Source: an uncultured Kangiella sp.
Lineage (GTDB): Bacteria > Pseudomonadota > Gammaproteobacteria > Enterobacterales > DSM-103792
NCBI GenBank assembly: GCA_946481205.1
Contig: CAMLNB010000022.1
Coordinates: 1-24,138 of the forward strand
Reading direction: 5' to 3'
DNA: 24,138 nucleotides
The stretch's first letter is position 1. Each line of letters starts with the position of its first letter. Position numbers and translations under genes: made by a program. The notes beneath the pieces are model-generated. The model ran no database searches and had not been told where the DNA came from. It saw nothing but the letters and a program-made list of their open reading frames with translations. Shown one piece after another: positions 6,815-13,864 of this stretch.

Positions 6815-8784
6815 CACTGTCCCAGCAGGTGTTTACGGATAAAGGTAACGGCCGCGGCCTGATAAAACTCGCGGTTGTTTTTCTTGGCAAAACCATGGCC
6901 TTCATCCTTGGCCAGCAGGTACCAGACCTCGCCTTGGTTGGCACGCACTTTCGCGACAATCTGTTCGGCTTCTGAAGCCGGTACCCGCGGATCATTCAAG
7001 CCCTGCACGACGAACAGCGGCACGGTGATTTTCTGGGCATTGTTCAGCGGCGCAATTTTCTCCATGAATTCGCGCATTGCCGGCTCGCGTTCATCGCCGT
7101 ATTCGACTCGGCGCAGGTCGGCGCGGTATCCCTTGGTATTGGTCAGGAAGGTCACGAAATGGCTGATGCCGACAATGTCGATACCGCCTTTCAAGCGGAC
7201 GTTGTAATGGGTCAGTGCCGCCAGCGTCATGTAGCCACCGTAGGAGCCGCCCATCACCAGCACGCGGTCCTTGTCCAGATCCGGTTGGGTCGCAATCCAG
7301 TCGAGCAAAGCGCCAATATCCTTGACCGAATCTTCGCGTTTGAAACCATTATCGAGTTCGAGATAGGTCTTGCCGTAACCGCTGGAGCCGCGCACATTCG
7401 GCGCGATGAACGCAACGCCAATTTCCGTGCTGAGGTACTGGGCAAACTCCGAGAACGACGGCCGGTACTGCGCTTCCGGACCGCCGTGAATACTGATCAC
7501 CACCGGCAGTTTGCCGGTCGCGGTTTTCGGTTTGTAGACGAATGCCGGGATTTGCCGCGCCGCGCCATCGACTTGATCGAAAGTCGGAAAATGCACCAGC
7601 TCTGGCAACAGGAATTGGCTGCTGTCGAGGCCGCCGATTTCGCTTTCAGTCCAGCGACTGAGGTGACCGCTCTTTTGCTCAAACACATAGACATCGGACG
7701 GGGCATTGGCAGCACTGAAGCTGATCGCCAGACGCTGGCTGTCCGGACTAAACCGCAGCGAACCGACCACCGCTGGCGGCAGCACTGGAGCCTTCATTTG
7801 TTTACGGGCAGCGACGTCGAGCACGTAGATCTTGTCGAGCCCATCTTCGTTGACGGTGTACGCCAGCAGCTTGCCGTCTGGCGACAGGGCCATGCTACCA
7901 ACGTCCCAGCGCAGCTCCGGCGTCAAGTTGTGCAAGCGGGCCTTGTTCAGGTCGTAATATGCCAGTTGCTGGAATTCGCTGCCGGCATCCAAGGTCAGAA
8001 AAATGCCGAGCCCGTCCTTGCTGAACAGCGCATCACCATAGGCCACCCGACCGGTGCCGATATTCAACGAGCGGGCTTTGCCGGTCGCAAGATCGAGCAG
8101 GAACAAGCGCGACTCGGTGGCCGAGACATACTGCAGCAGCAAGGCAGACTGCTCATCCATGCTGATATCCAGCGTGCTGAACGAACCTTGGCTGTCATAC
8201 ACGCGCCGCTCTTCGCCGCTGTCCATGTCGCGCGAATAAATGTCGAAATCGACATTGTTACGCCGACTGCTGGAGTACATCAGGAAGCGCCCGCTCGGTG
8301 CCCATACTGCCGCTTGATTGCGCGATTGGCCGTCAGTCAGGCGTTGGCTTTTGCCGCTGGCGTTGTCAAAAAAATAGAGCTGATAGTTTTCATCACCACC
8401 GTTGTCACGGCTGTAGACAAACCCGCGGCTCTGACTGCCCGGCTGATACAAACCACCGCCGACCGGCTCGGAAAAAAACGTCAACTGCTTGCGCATGCCG
8501 AGCGGTTGCACGACCTGATGCAATTGCACGGTGTCGGCAAAGCGGGTGCGCACCAACAACCCCTTGCCATCCGGCAACCAATCGGCCAGCGTCGCGCTGC
8601 GGGTATTGCTGTACTGGGCCAAACGCTCACTGATGTCGGCCGGAATCGCCGGGATGTTCTCCATCACCAGCTGACCTTGCTCGCGCCGGACCGTTTCGGT
8701 GCTGACGGACTCCGTCGCAGAAACCGTCAATGACAACGCCGCCACAACGGGCAGCCATCCGATCGCCAACAGCGAACGTCTCAT
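6814..8784 (-). CDS. S9 family peptidase (prolyl oligopeptidase/acylaminoacyl peptidase-like), exported
   Basis: A 656-residue serine peptidase with a signal peptide (about 1-23, ending SATES), a propeller of repeats such as SRDNGGDENYQLYF and SPDGKLLAY (about 50-390), and a C-terminal hydrolase domain. The triad is S514 (GGSYGGY), D598 (LNDPRVP) and H630 (EGHGF). The oxyanion region HGGPEAQ and the NVRGSSGYGK motif are typical of the family. ATG at 8784 is clear: TGAGGA lies just upstream. It is the first gene of a two-gene S9 operon and shares only the fold and motifs with its partner, so they are not a recent duplication. It likely works in the periplasm in peptide turnover. Confidence 0.93.
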   Translation of the reverse strand: MRRSLLAIGWLPVVAALSLTVSATESVSTETVRREQGQLVMENIPAIPADISERLAQYSNTRSATLADWLPDGKGLLVRTRFADTVQLHQVVQPLGMRKQLTFFSEPVGGGLYQPGSQSRGFVYSRDNGGDENYQLYFFDNASGKSQRLTDGQSRNQAAVWAPSGRFLMYSSSRRNNVDFDIYSRDMDSGEERRVYDSQGSFSTLDISMDEQSALLLQYVSATESRLFLLDLATGKARSLNIGTGRVAYGDALFSKDGLGIFLTLDAGSEFQQLAYYDLNKARLHNLTPELRWDVGSMALSPDGKLLAYTVNEDGLDKIYVLDVAARKQMKAPVLPPAVVGSLRFSPDSQRLAISFSAANAPSDVYVFEQKSGHLSRWTESEIGGLDSSQFLLPELVHFPTFDQVDGAARQIPAFVYKPKTATGKLPVVISIHGGPEAQYRPSFSEFAQYLSTEIGVAFIAPNVRGSSGYGKTYLELDNGFKREDSVKDIGALLDWIATQPDLDKDRVLVMGGSYGGYMTLAALTHYNVRLKGGIDIVGISHFVTFLTNTKGYRADLRRVEYGDEREPAMREFMEKIAPLNNAQKITVPLFVVQGLNDPRVPASEAEQIVAKVRANQGEVWYLLAKDEGHGFAKKNNREFYQAAAVTFIRKHLLGQ

Positions 8785-8922
8785 TCCTCACCTCTCGGTC
8801 GATAGTCACTACAGAACCGAGCGATGGTAGCAATGCTGTCTCTCAGGGCCAAGCCAACTGTTGCCAACGCGGATGTTTCAAAATGTGAAAAGAAAGGTAA
8901 GACCAGCGCGCGATTGTGTAGC

Positions 8923-9798
8923 TCAGGCAATGCGCTTCGGCTGCATATGGGCAACAGCCATTGCAATCAGCTGCTTCAGCACCGCCATGTCAACATCGGC
9001 GAGACGCTTGAGATACAGGCAGCTTTTGCCGTGCTTATGCGGACCAAGGCGTTTCAGCAGCGCCGCTTCCGCAGGCAGGTCACAGAGCAGATACAGCGTC
9101 AGATCTTGCTTGCGTGGCGAAAAACCGATAATCGGCCACTCGCCTTCCCGACCACTGGCATAGCGATAACGGTATTTGCCGAAGCCAATAATGCTGCTGC
9201 CCCACATAATCGGTGTGGTATTGGTCGCAGCCTGCATCAATGCCAGCACGGTCTGACAGTCTTGACGACGCTCCACGTCCGCGACACTCGCCAGAAACGC
9301 GCCGACATCGGCCGCTGTGGGCTGGGTTTTGGCTTCAACTGTCTTGGGCTGGGTAGCCTTGGTTTGCTTAGTCTTACTTTGCGCAGTCTTAGTTGGGGGA
9401 GTCATCGTTGGAGTGCTCTTCGTTGGAGCGTTCTTCGTTGAAATAGTCTTCTTTGAAGTAGCCTTAACCGAAGTAGGCTTGGCTTGCGCCGTTTTGCTTG
9501 ACCTGGTCTTTTGCCCGGTCACGTTGCTGTCTGCTGCCGATGCTTTGGTACTCGATGTTTTGCCAGCTCGGGTTCGGGTGGATTGGGTTTCCGTGGCAGT
9601 CATTTTGGTTGCCGTGACGGCGGTCGTGCGCGGCTTTGCTGGTGCCGCTTTTTTGCTCGCTGTTTTCGGTGTGGCAGCTTTTGCTGTCGTGGCTTTGGTG
9701 GCAGCGGTCTTCGTCGCCGCTGCCAATTTCGCTTTACTCGACTTGCTGGTGGTTAGCGGCTTTGCTGTGCTGGTCTTGACTGTGCCTGTCTTGGCCAT
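8923..9798 (-). CDS. DUF1801 domain protein with long histone-H1-like Lys/Thr/Ala tail
   Basis: A 291-residue protein in two clear parts. Residues 1 to about 160 are low complexity, built from K, T, A, S and P with few hydrophobics, and have no signal peptide. From residue 97 to 161 the tail is a run of 13 five-residue units, nearly all starting with lysine. Residues about 164-285 form a DUF1801 domain: RRQDCQTVLALM, MWGSSIIGFGKYRYRYASGREG, GFSPRKQDLTLYL and a C-terminal KRLADVD segment. DUF1801 has no settled function that I know. The tail resembles bacterial H1-like proteins such as AlgP, so nucleic-acid binding is an inference. ATG at 9798 has GGGAG 7 nt upstream. It follows the cytochrome c gene by about 70 bp. 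Confidence 0.85.
   Translation of the reverse strand: MAKTGTVKTSTAKPLTTSKSSKAKLAAATKTAATKATTAKAATPKTASKKAAPAKPRTTAVTATKMTATETQSTRTRAGKTSSTKASAADSNVTGQKTRSSKTAQAKPTSVKATSKKTISTKNAPTKSTPTMTPPTKTAQSKTKQTKATQPKTVEAKTQPTAADVGAFLASVADVERRQDCQTVLALMQAATNTTPIMWGSSIIGFGKYRYRYASGREGEWPIIGFSPRKQDLTLYLLCDLPAEAALLKRLGPHKHGKSCLYLKRLADVDMAVLKQLIAMAVAHMQPKRIA
9316..9510 (-). repeat. Degenerate 15-bp tandem repeat encoding Lys-led pentads
   Basis: Thirteen 15-bp units encode residues 97-161 of the DUF1801 protein. Twelve of 13 begin with lysine (for example KTIST, KNAPT, KSTPT); the exception begins with M. On the plus strand the units GTTGGAGTGCTCTTC and GTTGGAGCGTTCTTC are plainly similar at DNA level, which points to growth by slippage. 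Confidence 0.75.
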
Positions 9799-9867
9799 TG
9801 CTCTACTCCCACAACGGTTTTCAACCTGTTATCCATGCCCTTGTTGCAACCGGCATCACGCTTCACA

Positions 9868-10803
9868 TTACCACTGGCAGCGGCGCAAACGCGGGCCCTG
9901 TTGCCGGCACGGCGCCCTATCCGCTCGTGCCGGCAACGCCAGCAAGTAAGCAGCAATCGCTTGGCGATCACTGTCGCTGAGATAGCGACCGGCGTGCTGA
10001 ACGAATTCACGCATTTCGTGCCGCGCCTTGGCGCCCATATCGGTGCGGCCAGTGCGCAAGTATTCAGCCAACTCTTCGGCATCCCAAGCCGCCAGACCAT
10101 CGGGATGCGGTGTCAGATTGCTGGCCCAGCGGCCGCTGGGCAACCGCGCGCCGCGCAGCCAATGTCGATAGCGAGTAGCACCCCATTCATTGCGCGCGGT
10201 ATGACATTCCCCACAATGCGTTACCGCCTCAACCAGATACGCGCCATGTTGCAGTTGTGCGTCAGCGCTGACAACTACGTCATCCGCCAGCGCGCTCCAT
10301 TGCGGTTGCAGATTCAGCGCCTGCCACACCGGCAATAGCGCGGACCAGCGCGCCAATCCACTCACTTGATGCGCGCGCCGATGCTGGCTGATCGGTGTCA
10401 GCTGATCGAGATAGTGTTTGATAGCCAGCAAATCGGCGGTCCGCATCCGACTGTAACTGGTATAGGGAAACGCCGGAAAATAAGCGCGACCATCCGGCGC
10501 CCGGCCGTGCTGCATCGCAGTCAGAAACTGCGCCTCGGTCCAACCGCCGATGCCGGTTTCCACATCGGGCGTGATATTGGGGGGATAAAACGTACCGAAC
10601 GGCGTCTGAATGCCAGCACCACCGGCGAGAAAGGCCGCTTGATTGGCATGATCGGTATGGCAGGCGTGACAGCCGGCGATATAGACCAGATATTCGCCAC
10701 GTGCTTTGACCGAATCGGGAGTTGCTAGCTGGCTTTCGCTCGCCCGTACCGCGATGACAGCACTAAGCAGCGCCAACAGCACGATCGCAGCGAGCCGGCG
10801 CAC
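9868..10803 (-). CDS. Exported diheme cytochrome c (alcohol/gluconate dehydrogenase cytochrome-like)
   Basis: Periplasmic electron-transfer protein of about 311 residues with two heme-binding CxxCH motifs, CHACH at 45-49 and CGECH at 197-201. Each domain has the NITPD/NLTPH signature of cytochrome subunits from membrane alcohol and gluconate dehydrogenases. Those proteins often carry three hemes; only two sites exist here. No partner dehydrogenase is adjacent, so the donor is unknown. I chose GTG at 10803, which gives a normal signal peptide (MRRLAAIVLLALLSA) and starts 7 bp after the upstream stop. ATG at 10848 is in frame but would add a cysteine-rich stretch read from the other gene's coding sequence. 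The ribosome site is weak for both. Confidence 0.87.
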   Translation of the reverse strand: MRRLAAIVLLALLSAVIAVRASESQLATPDSVKARGEYLVYIAGCHACHTDHANQAAFLAGGAGIQTPFGTFYPPNITPDVETGIGGWTEAQFLTAMQHGRAPDGRAYFPAFPYTSYSRMRTADLLAIKHYLDQLTPISQHRRAHQVSGLARWSALLPVWQALNLQPQWSALADDVVVSADAQLQHGAYLVEAVTHCGECHTARNEWGATRYRHWLRGARLPSGRWASNLTPHPDGLAAWDAEELAEYLRTGRTDMGAKARHEMREFVQHAGRYLSDSDRQAIAAYLLALPARADRAPCRQQGPRLRRCQW

Positions 10804-10810
10804 GCACCGG

Positions 10811-11548
10811 TTAACCGAAATACAGTCGCTCAAGATCGGCCAACACATCCGCGCGCGGCAACTCGCGGATCGGTTGATAGTTGTCGAGATTTTCCAGTGT
10901 CAGATTCCATTCGGTCAGCAGATCGGCCAAGGCATCGGCGCGCTGTTGCAGGTATTGCAGAAACGCCACGTCTGCCTGGTTCCCGGAAAAACTCGGCAGC
11001 ATGGCCAAACGCACACCGAGATCGGTGCCGGGCATTTCCCGTTCGTATGCGTGCAAGCGCGCTTCGGTGCGTTCGACCACCATCTGGAAAAAACGCAGCT
11101 TGGTGTCGAGACTGATCTGGGAAAAATCATCCAGCTCACCAAACGGTGAGAAATCCAGACCAAACAAAATCGCCCGATCTTTTTCCGGATCGCGACCGCG
11201 TACGGCAATGCTGGCGCTGCGCTCGCTGTCGCGAACAATCGCAAGCGCACCAAACAACTCACCGGGCTGAACATAGCCCACCACTTTGCCGCTGGCGTCA
11301 TCGCCACTCTGCACGGCGAGCTGGCCTTTCAACAAGAAATAGCACCAGGAATCAAACTCGCCTTTGCGCATGATCAGTTCGCCGGGGTCAGCCAGCAGCA
11401 CCCGGGTATGCGGCAACAAACGCTCCAGCTCGGCTGGCGCCTGCGCGGCCAACTCGCTGAAGAACGGCAGCCCCTGTAACACCGGCTGCAATTTGTCCCG
11501 GGGAAACCGGGTAGATATCAAACTGTGCACAGACACTCCGAAACGCAT
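10811..11548 (-). CDS. Orphan cyclic-nucleotide-binding (CRP-fold) protein without DNA-binding domain
   Basis: A 245-residue cytoplasmic protein. Residues about 25-135 form a cNMP-binding beta-barrel (GELIMRKGEFDSWCYFLLKGQLAV and GELFGALAIVRDSERSASIAV). In the phosphate-binding cassette the arginine is kept (R110), but the usual glutamate is alanine (A101), so cAMP binding may be altered or lost. The C-terminal half is helical and shows no winged helix, so it is probably not a DNA-binding regulator. Start: ATG at 11548 has little spacing from CCGGAA; GTG at 11530 has CGGAG at 5 nt and may be the true start. It lies just upstream of the cytochrome c gene and after the SDR gene, in the same direction. 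Confidence 0.8.
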   Translation of the reverse strand: MRFGVSVHSLISTRFPRDKLQPVLQGLPFFSELAAQAPAELERLLPHTRVLLADPGELIMRKGEFDSWCYFLLKGQLAVQSGDDASGKVVGYVQPGELFGALAIVRDSERSASIAVRGRDPEKDRAILFGLDFSPFGELDDFSQISLDTKLRFFQMVVERTEARLHAYEREMPGTDLGVRLAMLPSFSGNQADVAFLQYLQQRADALADLLTEWNLTLENLDNYQPIRELPRADVLADLERLYFG

Positions 11549-11587
11549 TTCCGGTAGTCAGGGCGTTGGCGCGCCTGACCATTCAAC

Positions 11588-12379
11588 TCAAGTGACCCGC
11601 ACCCGACTGACCAGCTGCCGCAACAAGGGCGGACAGAGCTGCTTCAAGTAAACACCAAAGATTTCTTTGCCGCCAATCCACAATTCCGCTTTGTTGGCAT
11701 GCATGGCTTTGACAATGCCGGCGGCACAGCGCGCTGGCGCCATGCCCTGCGCTTGACCGGGGTCCATTTGCGCCTGCGGCTCGCCATTCCCTTTTAAAGC
11801 CGCCAGTGAAAATGGCGTATTGATATAACCCGGGCAGACCGTCAGCACCTTGACCGGGCTGCCATGCAACTCGGCACGCAGCGAATCCATGAAAGCGACC
11901 AAGGCATGTTTCGAGGCGCAGTATGCCGAACGGCGTGGCGTTGCGAATTTACCCATGACGCTGGCAATGGCCACCACCATCGCTTCCGGTCGTTGCAGCA
12001 GTGAAGGCAACAGCGCGCGGGTCAACTCCACTGCGGCAAAATAATTCAGCTCCATGATCTGCCGCTCAACGGCCAGCTGGGTTTCCAGCACACTGGCGCG
12101 CTGACCGATACCGGCATTGTTGATCAGGATGTCGACCGGTCCGTGCTCGGCCAGCACGCGCTGGACATGCGCTGGAATGGCGGCAACATCCGCCAGATCC
12201 AAGGCAACTACCTGATGCTGCGTTGAGGCCTGACAGCGTGCGCGCACCGCTTGGAGTTTGTCGAGTGAACGCGCTGACAGAATCAGTTTGGCGCCAGCAT
12301 CAGCCAGCGCCACCGCCAAGGCCTCGCCGATGCCGGACGAGGCTCCAGTCAGCCAGATGGTTTTGCCGCGTAAATCCAT
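11588..12379 (-). CDS. Short-chain dehydrogenase/reductase (classical SDR)
   Basis: A 263-residue NAD(P)-dependent oxidoreductase with a Rossmann fold: TGASSGIG at 11-18, NNAG at 87-90, catalytic S140, Y153 and K157 (YCASK), and the CPGYINTPF loop near 182-190. The basic residues after strand beta-2 (SARSLDK) suggest NADP preference. The C-terminus (KQLCPPLLRQLVSRVRV) is hydrophobic and basic, as in SDRs that touch membranes. Substrate unknown. ATG at 12379 is chosen: AGGA lies 7 nt upstream, while the TTG two codons earlier overlaps that site. The 39 bp after its stop hold an imperfect hairpin (GTCAGG.CG with CGCCTGAC) without a T-run. Confidence 0.9.
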   Translation of the reverse strand: MDLRGKTIWLTGASSGIGEALAVALADAGAKLILSARSLDKLQAVRARCQASTQHQVVALDLADVAAIPAHVQRVLAEHGPVDILINNAGIGQRASVLETQLAVERQIMELNYFAAVELTRALLPSLLQRPEAMVVAIASVMGKFATPRRSAYCASKHALVAFMDSLRAELHGSPVKVLTVCPGYINTPFSLAALKGNGEPQAQMDPGQAQGMAPARCAAGIVKAMHANKAELWIGGKEIFGVYLKQLCPPLLRQLVSRVRVT

Positions 12380-12439
12380 TGCCAATTCCTGTTACCGAGT
12401 CAATGTCCGACGCAATGCTCGCGCGGCGCTTCCCTGTCG

Positions 12440-13186
12440 TTACTCGCTGGCCTGGAATTCTTTTTTGCACATCGGATGCGCTTGGGCCGATTCTTCCAGC
12501 ATCTCGATGTCTTCAATGTCGCGCAAGCGCAGTGTCAACGGAATCGACACTTCCGAGTGGAAGCGGTAACCGATCTGGGCGCTGGCCATGCTGACATCCA
12601 CTGACGACTGCCGCGTCGAATCCAGATCGCGCACTTCCACCATGTCCGGATACGCGACTTTCAGCTCGGCACGCACCGCCTTGTCTTTCGGCCGATCTTG
12701 CGGCCGCAGCGACGAGGCCATGATATCAAACTGCTTTTCGATACCGACCACGCGCAGCTTGCCGATACCGCCGTTGTCCGGAATCGCCCGCACGGTCACG
12801 TACAAATGTTCCTTGCCTTCGCGGACCACTTCGCCGGTCAGCGTGGTTGATGAGCAATACGCTTTGACTTCGCGCAGCTTGCCCAGCACATGGTTGTCAA
12901 ACACCTGCCGGCGGATCACATAGGGATACAGATCGCGCAGCGTGCTTTCCGCTGCCACCAAAAGTTCGTTGCGTTCGCGATAAACCGCTTTGACATCTTG
13001 CCCTCGCAGCATGGCCTCGGCATCGAGCCGCTCTTGCGTGGTCGGCGGCAGGTCCTTCCATTTCACCTGCAGCTGTTCGACGTTCATACCCAGACAGACA
13101 CCATCAACACAGTACGGCTCTGCTGCCATGGTGTTACTCGCCACTGCTGCCATCAACAGCCCGAACAGATGACATAAAGCTTTCAT
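12440..13186 (-). CDS. Exported protein of unknown function
   Basis: A 248-residue protein I do not recognise. The signal peptide is clear (MKALCHLFGLLMAAVASNTMAA), and the mature part has four cysteines (C26, C31, C111, C240), enough for two disulfides. C26 and C31 lie in PYCVDGVCLGM, a pattern seen at the start of several small secreted domains. The rest is mixed alpha/beta and rich in charge, with no catalytic motif visible. ATG at 13186 has GGAG 8 nt upstream; the in-frame extension upstream lacks a site and would bury the signal peptide. It sits between yajQ and the SDR gene on the same strand. Likely periplasmic. Confidence 0.8.
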   Translation of the reverse strand: MKALCHLFGLLMAAVASNTMAAEPYCVDGVCLGMNVEQLQVKWKDLPPTTQERLDAEAMLRGQDVKAVYRERNELLVAAESTLRDLYPYVIRRQVFDNHVLGKLREVKAYCSSTTLTGEVVREGKEHLYVTVRAIPDNGGIGKLRVVGIEKQFDIMASSLRPQDRPKDKAVRAELKVAYPDMVEVRDLDSTRQSSVDVSMASAQIGYRFHSEVSIPLTLRLRDIEDIEMLEESAQAHPMCKKEFQASE

Positions 13187-13281
13187 TTGCGACGCTCCAT
13201 TGTTCTTCTGGTAACAACCGCCACGCCCACACAGACCGGTGTTGCAAGCTCGGGATGGTCTGCCCGGACATGGCGACAACT

Positions 13282-13764
13282 TCAATCCCGGAAATTGTTG
13301 TACTGCAAAGGCTGCTCGATCTCCGATCCACGCAGCAGGGCGATCACTTCCTGCAAATCATCCCGCTTCTTGCCGGTGACTCGCAGTTTGTCGCCATTGA
13401 TTTGGGTTTGTACCTTCAGCTTGGCGTCCTTGATCAGATTGCTGATCTTCTTGGCCAATGCCTGTTCGATACCTTCTTTGAGGGTAAGGTTCCGTTGCAC
13501 GATTTTGCCGGACGGCTCCGGCTCGGAAAATTCGACACAGCCGAGAGCAATGCCGCGTTTGGTCAGCTTCTGGGTGACGATGTCACCGAGCTGCTGCAAT
13601 TGAAATTCCGAATCGGCGACCAGCTTGATCACCAATTCCTTCGGCTCAATGGCCGCCGCAGTGCCACGAAAATCGAACCGGGTTTCCAGCTCACGTTTGG
13701 CTTGGTCAATGGCGTTGGTCAATTCGTGCCGGTCTATTTCCGACACCACATCAAACGACGGCAT
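13282..13764 (-). CDS. yajQ: YajQ family cyclic-di-GMP-binding/nucleotide-binding protein
   Basis: A 160-residue cytoplasmic protein matching YajQ along its full length: start MPSFDVVSEID, then ETRFDFRGT, KLVADSEFQL, GKIVQRNLTLKEGIEQ, AKKISNLIKDAKLKVQTQI, and the end QPLQYNNFRD. YajQ has two ferredoxin-like domains. Members from Xanthomonas and Pseudomonas have been reported to bind c-di-GMP and affect gene expression. ATG at 13764 has GGAG 5 nt upstream and gives the standard N-terminus. The region upstream (13765-13864) holds a TATCAT-like -10 on the minus strand and an inverted repeat of CGGCATGA, so it may have its own promoter. Confidence 0.97.
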   Translation of the reverse strand: MPSFDVVSEIDRHELTNAIDQAKRELETRFDFRGTAAAIEPKELVIKLVADSEFQLQQLGDIVTQKLTKRGIALGCVEFSEPEPSGKIVQRNLTLKEGIEQALAKKISNLIKDAKLKVQTQINGDKLRVTGKKRDDLQEVIALLRGSEIEQPLQYNNFRD

Positions 13765-13864
13765 GGCCGCTCCGTTCCTCAGGTTCACGGGTTATTTCGG
13801 AGCGGCATGATAGCACGGGCGATCCGGCTGCCTTTCATGCCGGTATTTTTTGCCAGGGCGCGTC

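Noticed and set aside
7159..8733. 524-codon plus-strand frame opposite the second S9 gene
   Set aside because: The minus strand gives a full serine peptidase with catalytic triad; the plus frame has no motif.
4391..8784. Recent tandem duplication of the S9 genes
   Set aside because: Only the fold and motifs are shared; lengths, insertions and most residues differ.
9317..9949. Hydrophobic V/L/A-rich plus-strand frame that looks like a membrane protein
   Set aside because: It is the reverse reading of the Lys/Thr/Ala tail: AAG, GCC and ACC codons give L, G and V when reversed. No ribosome site or family.
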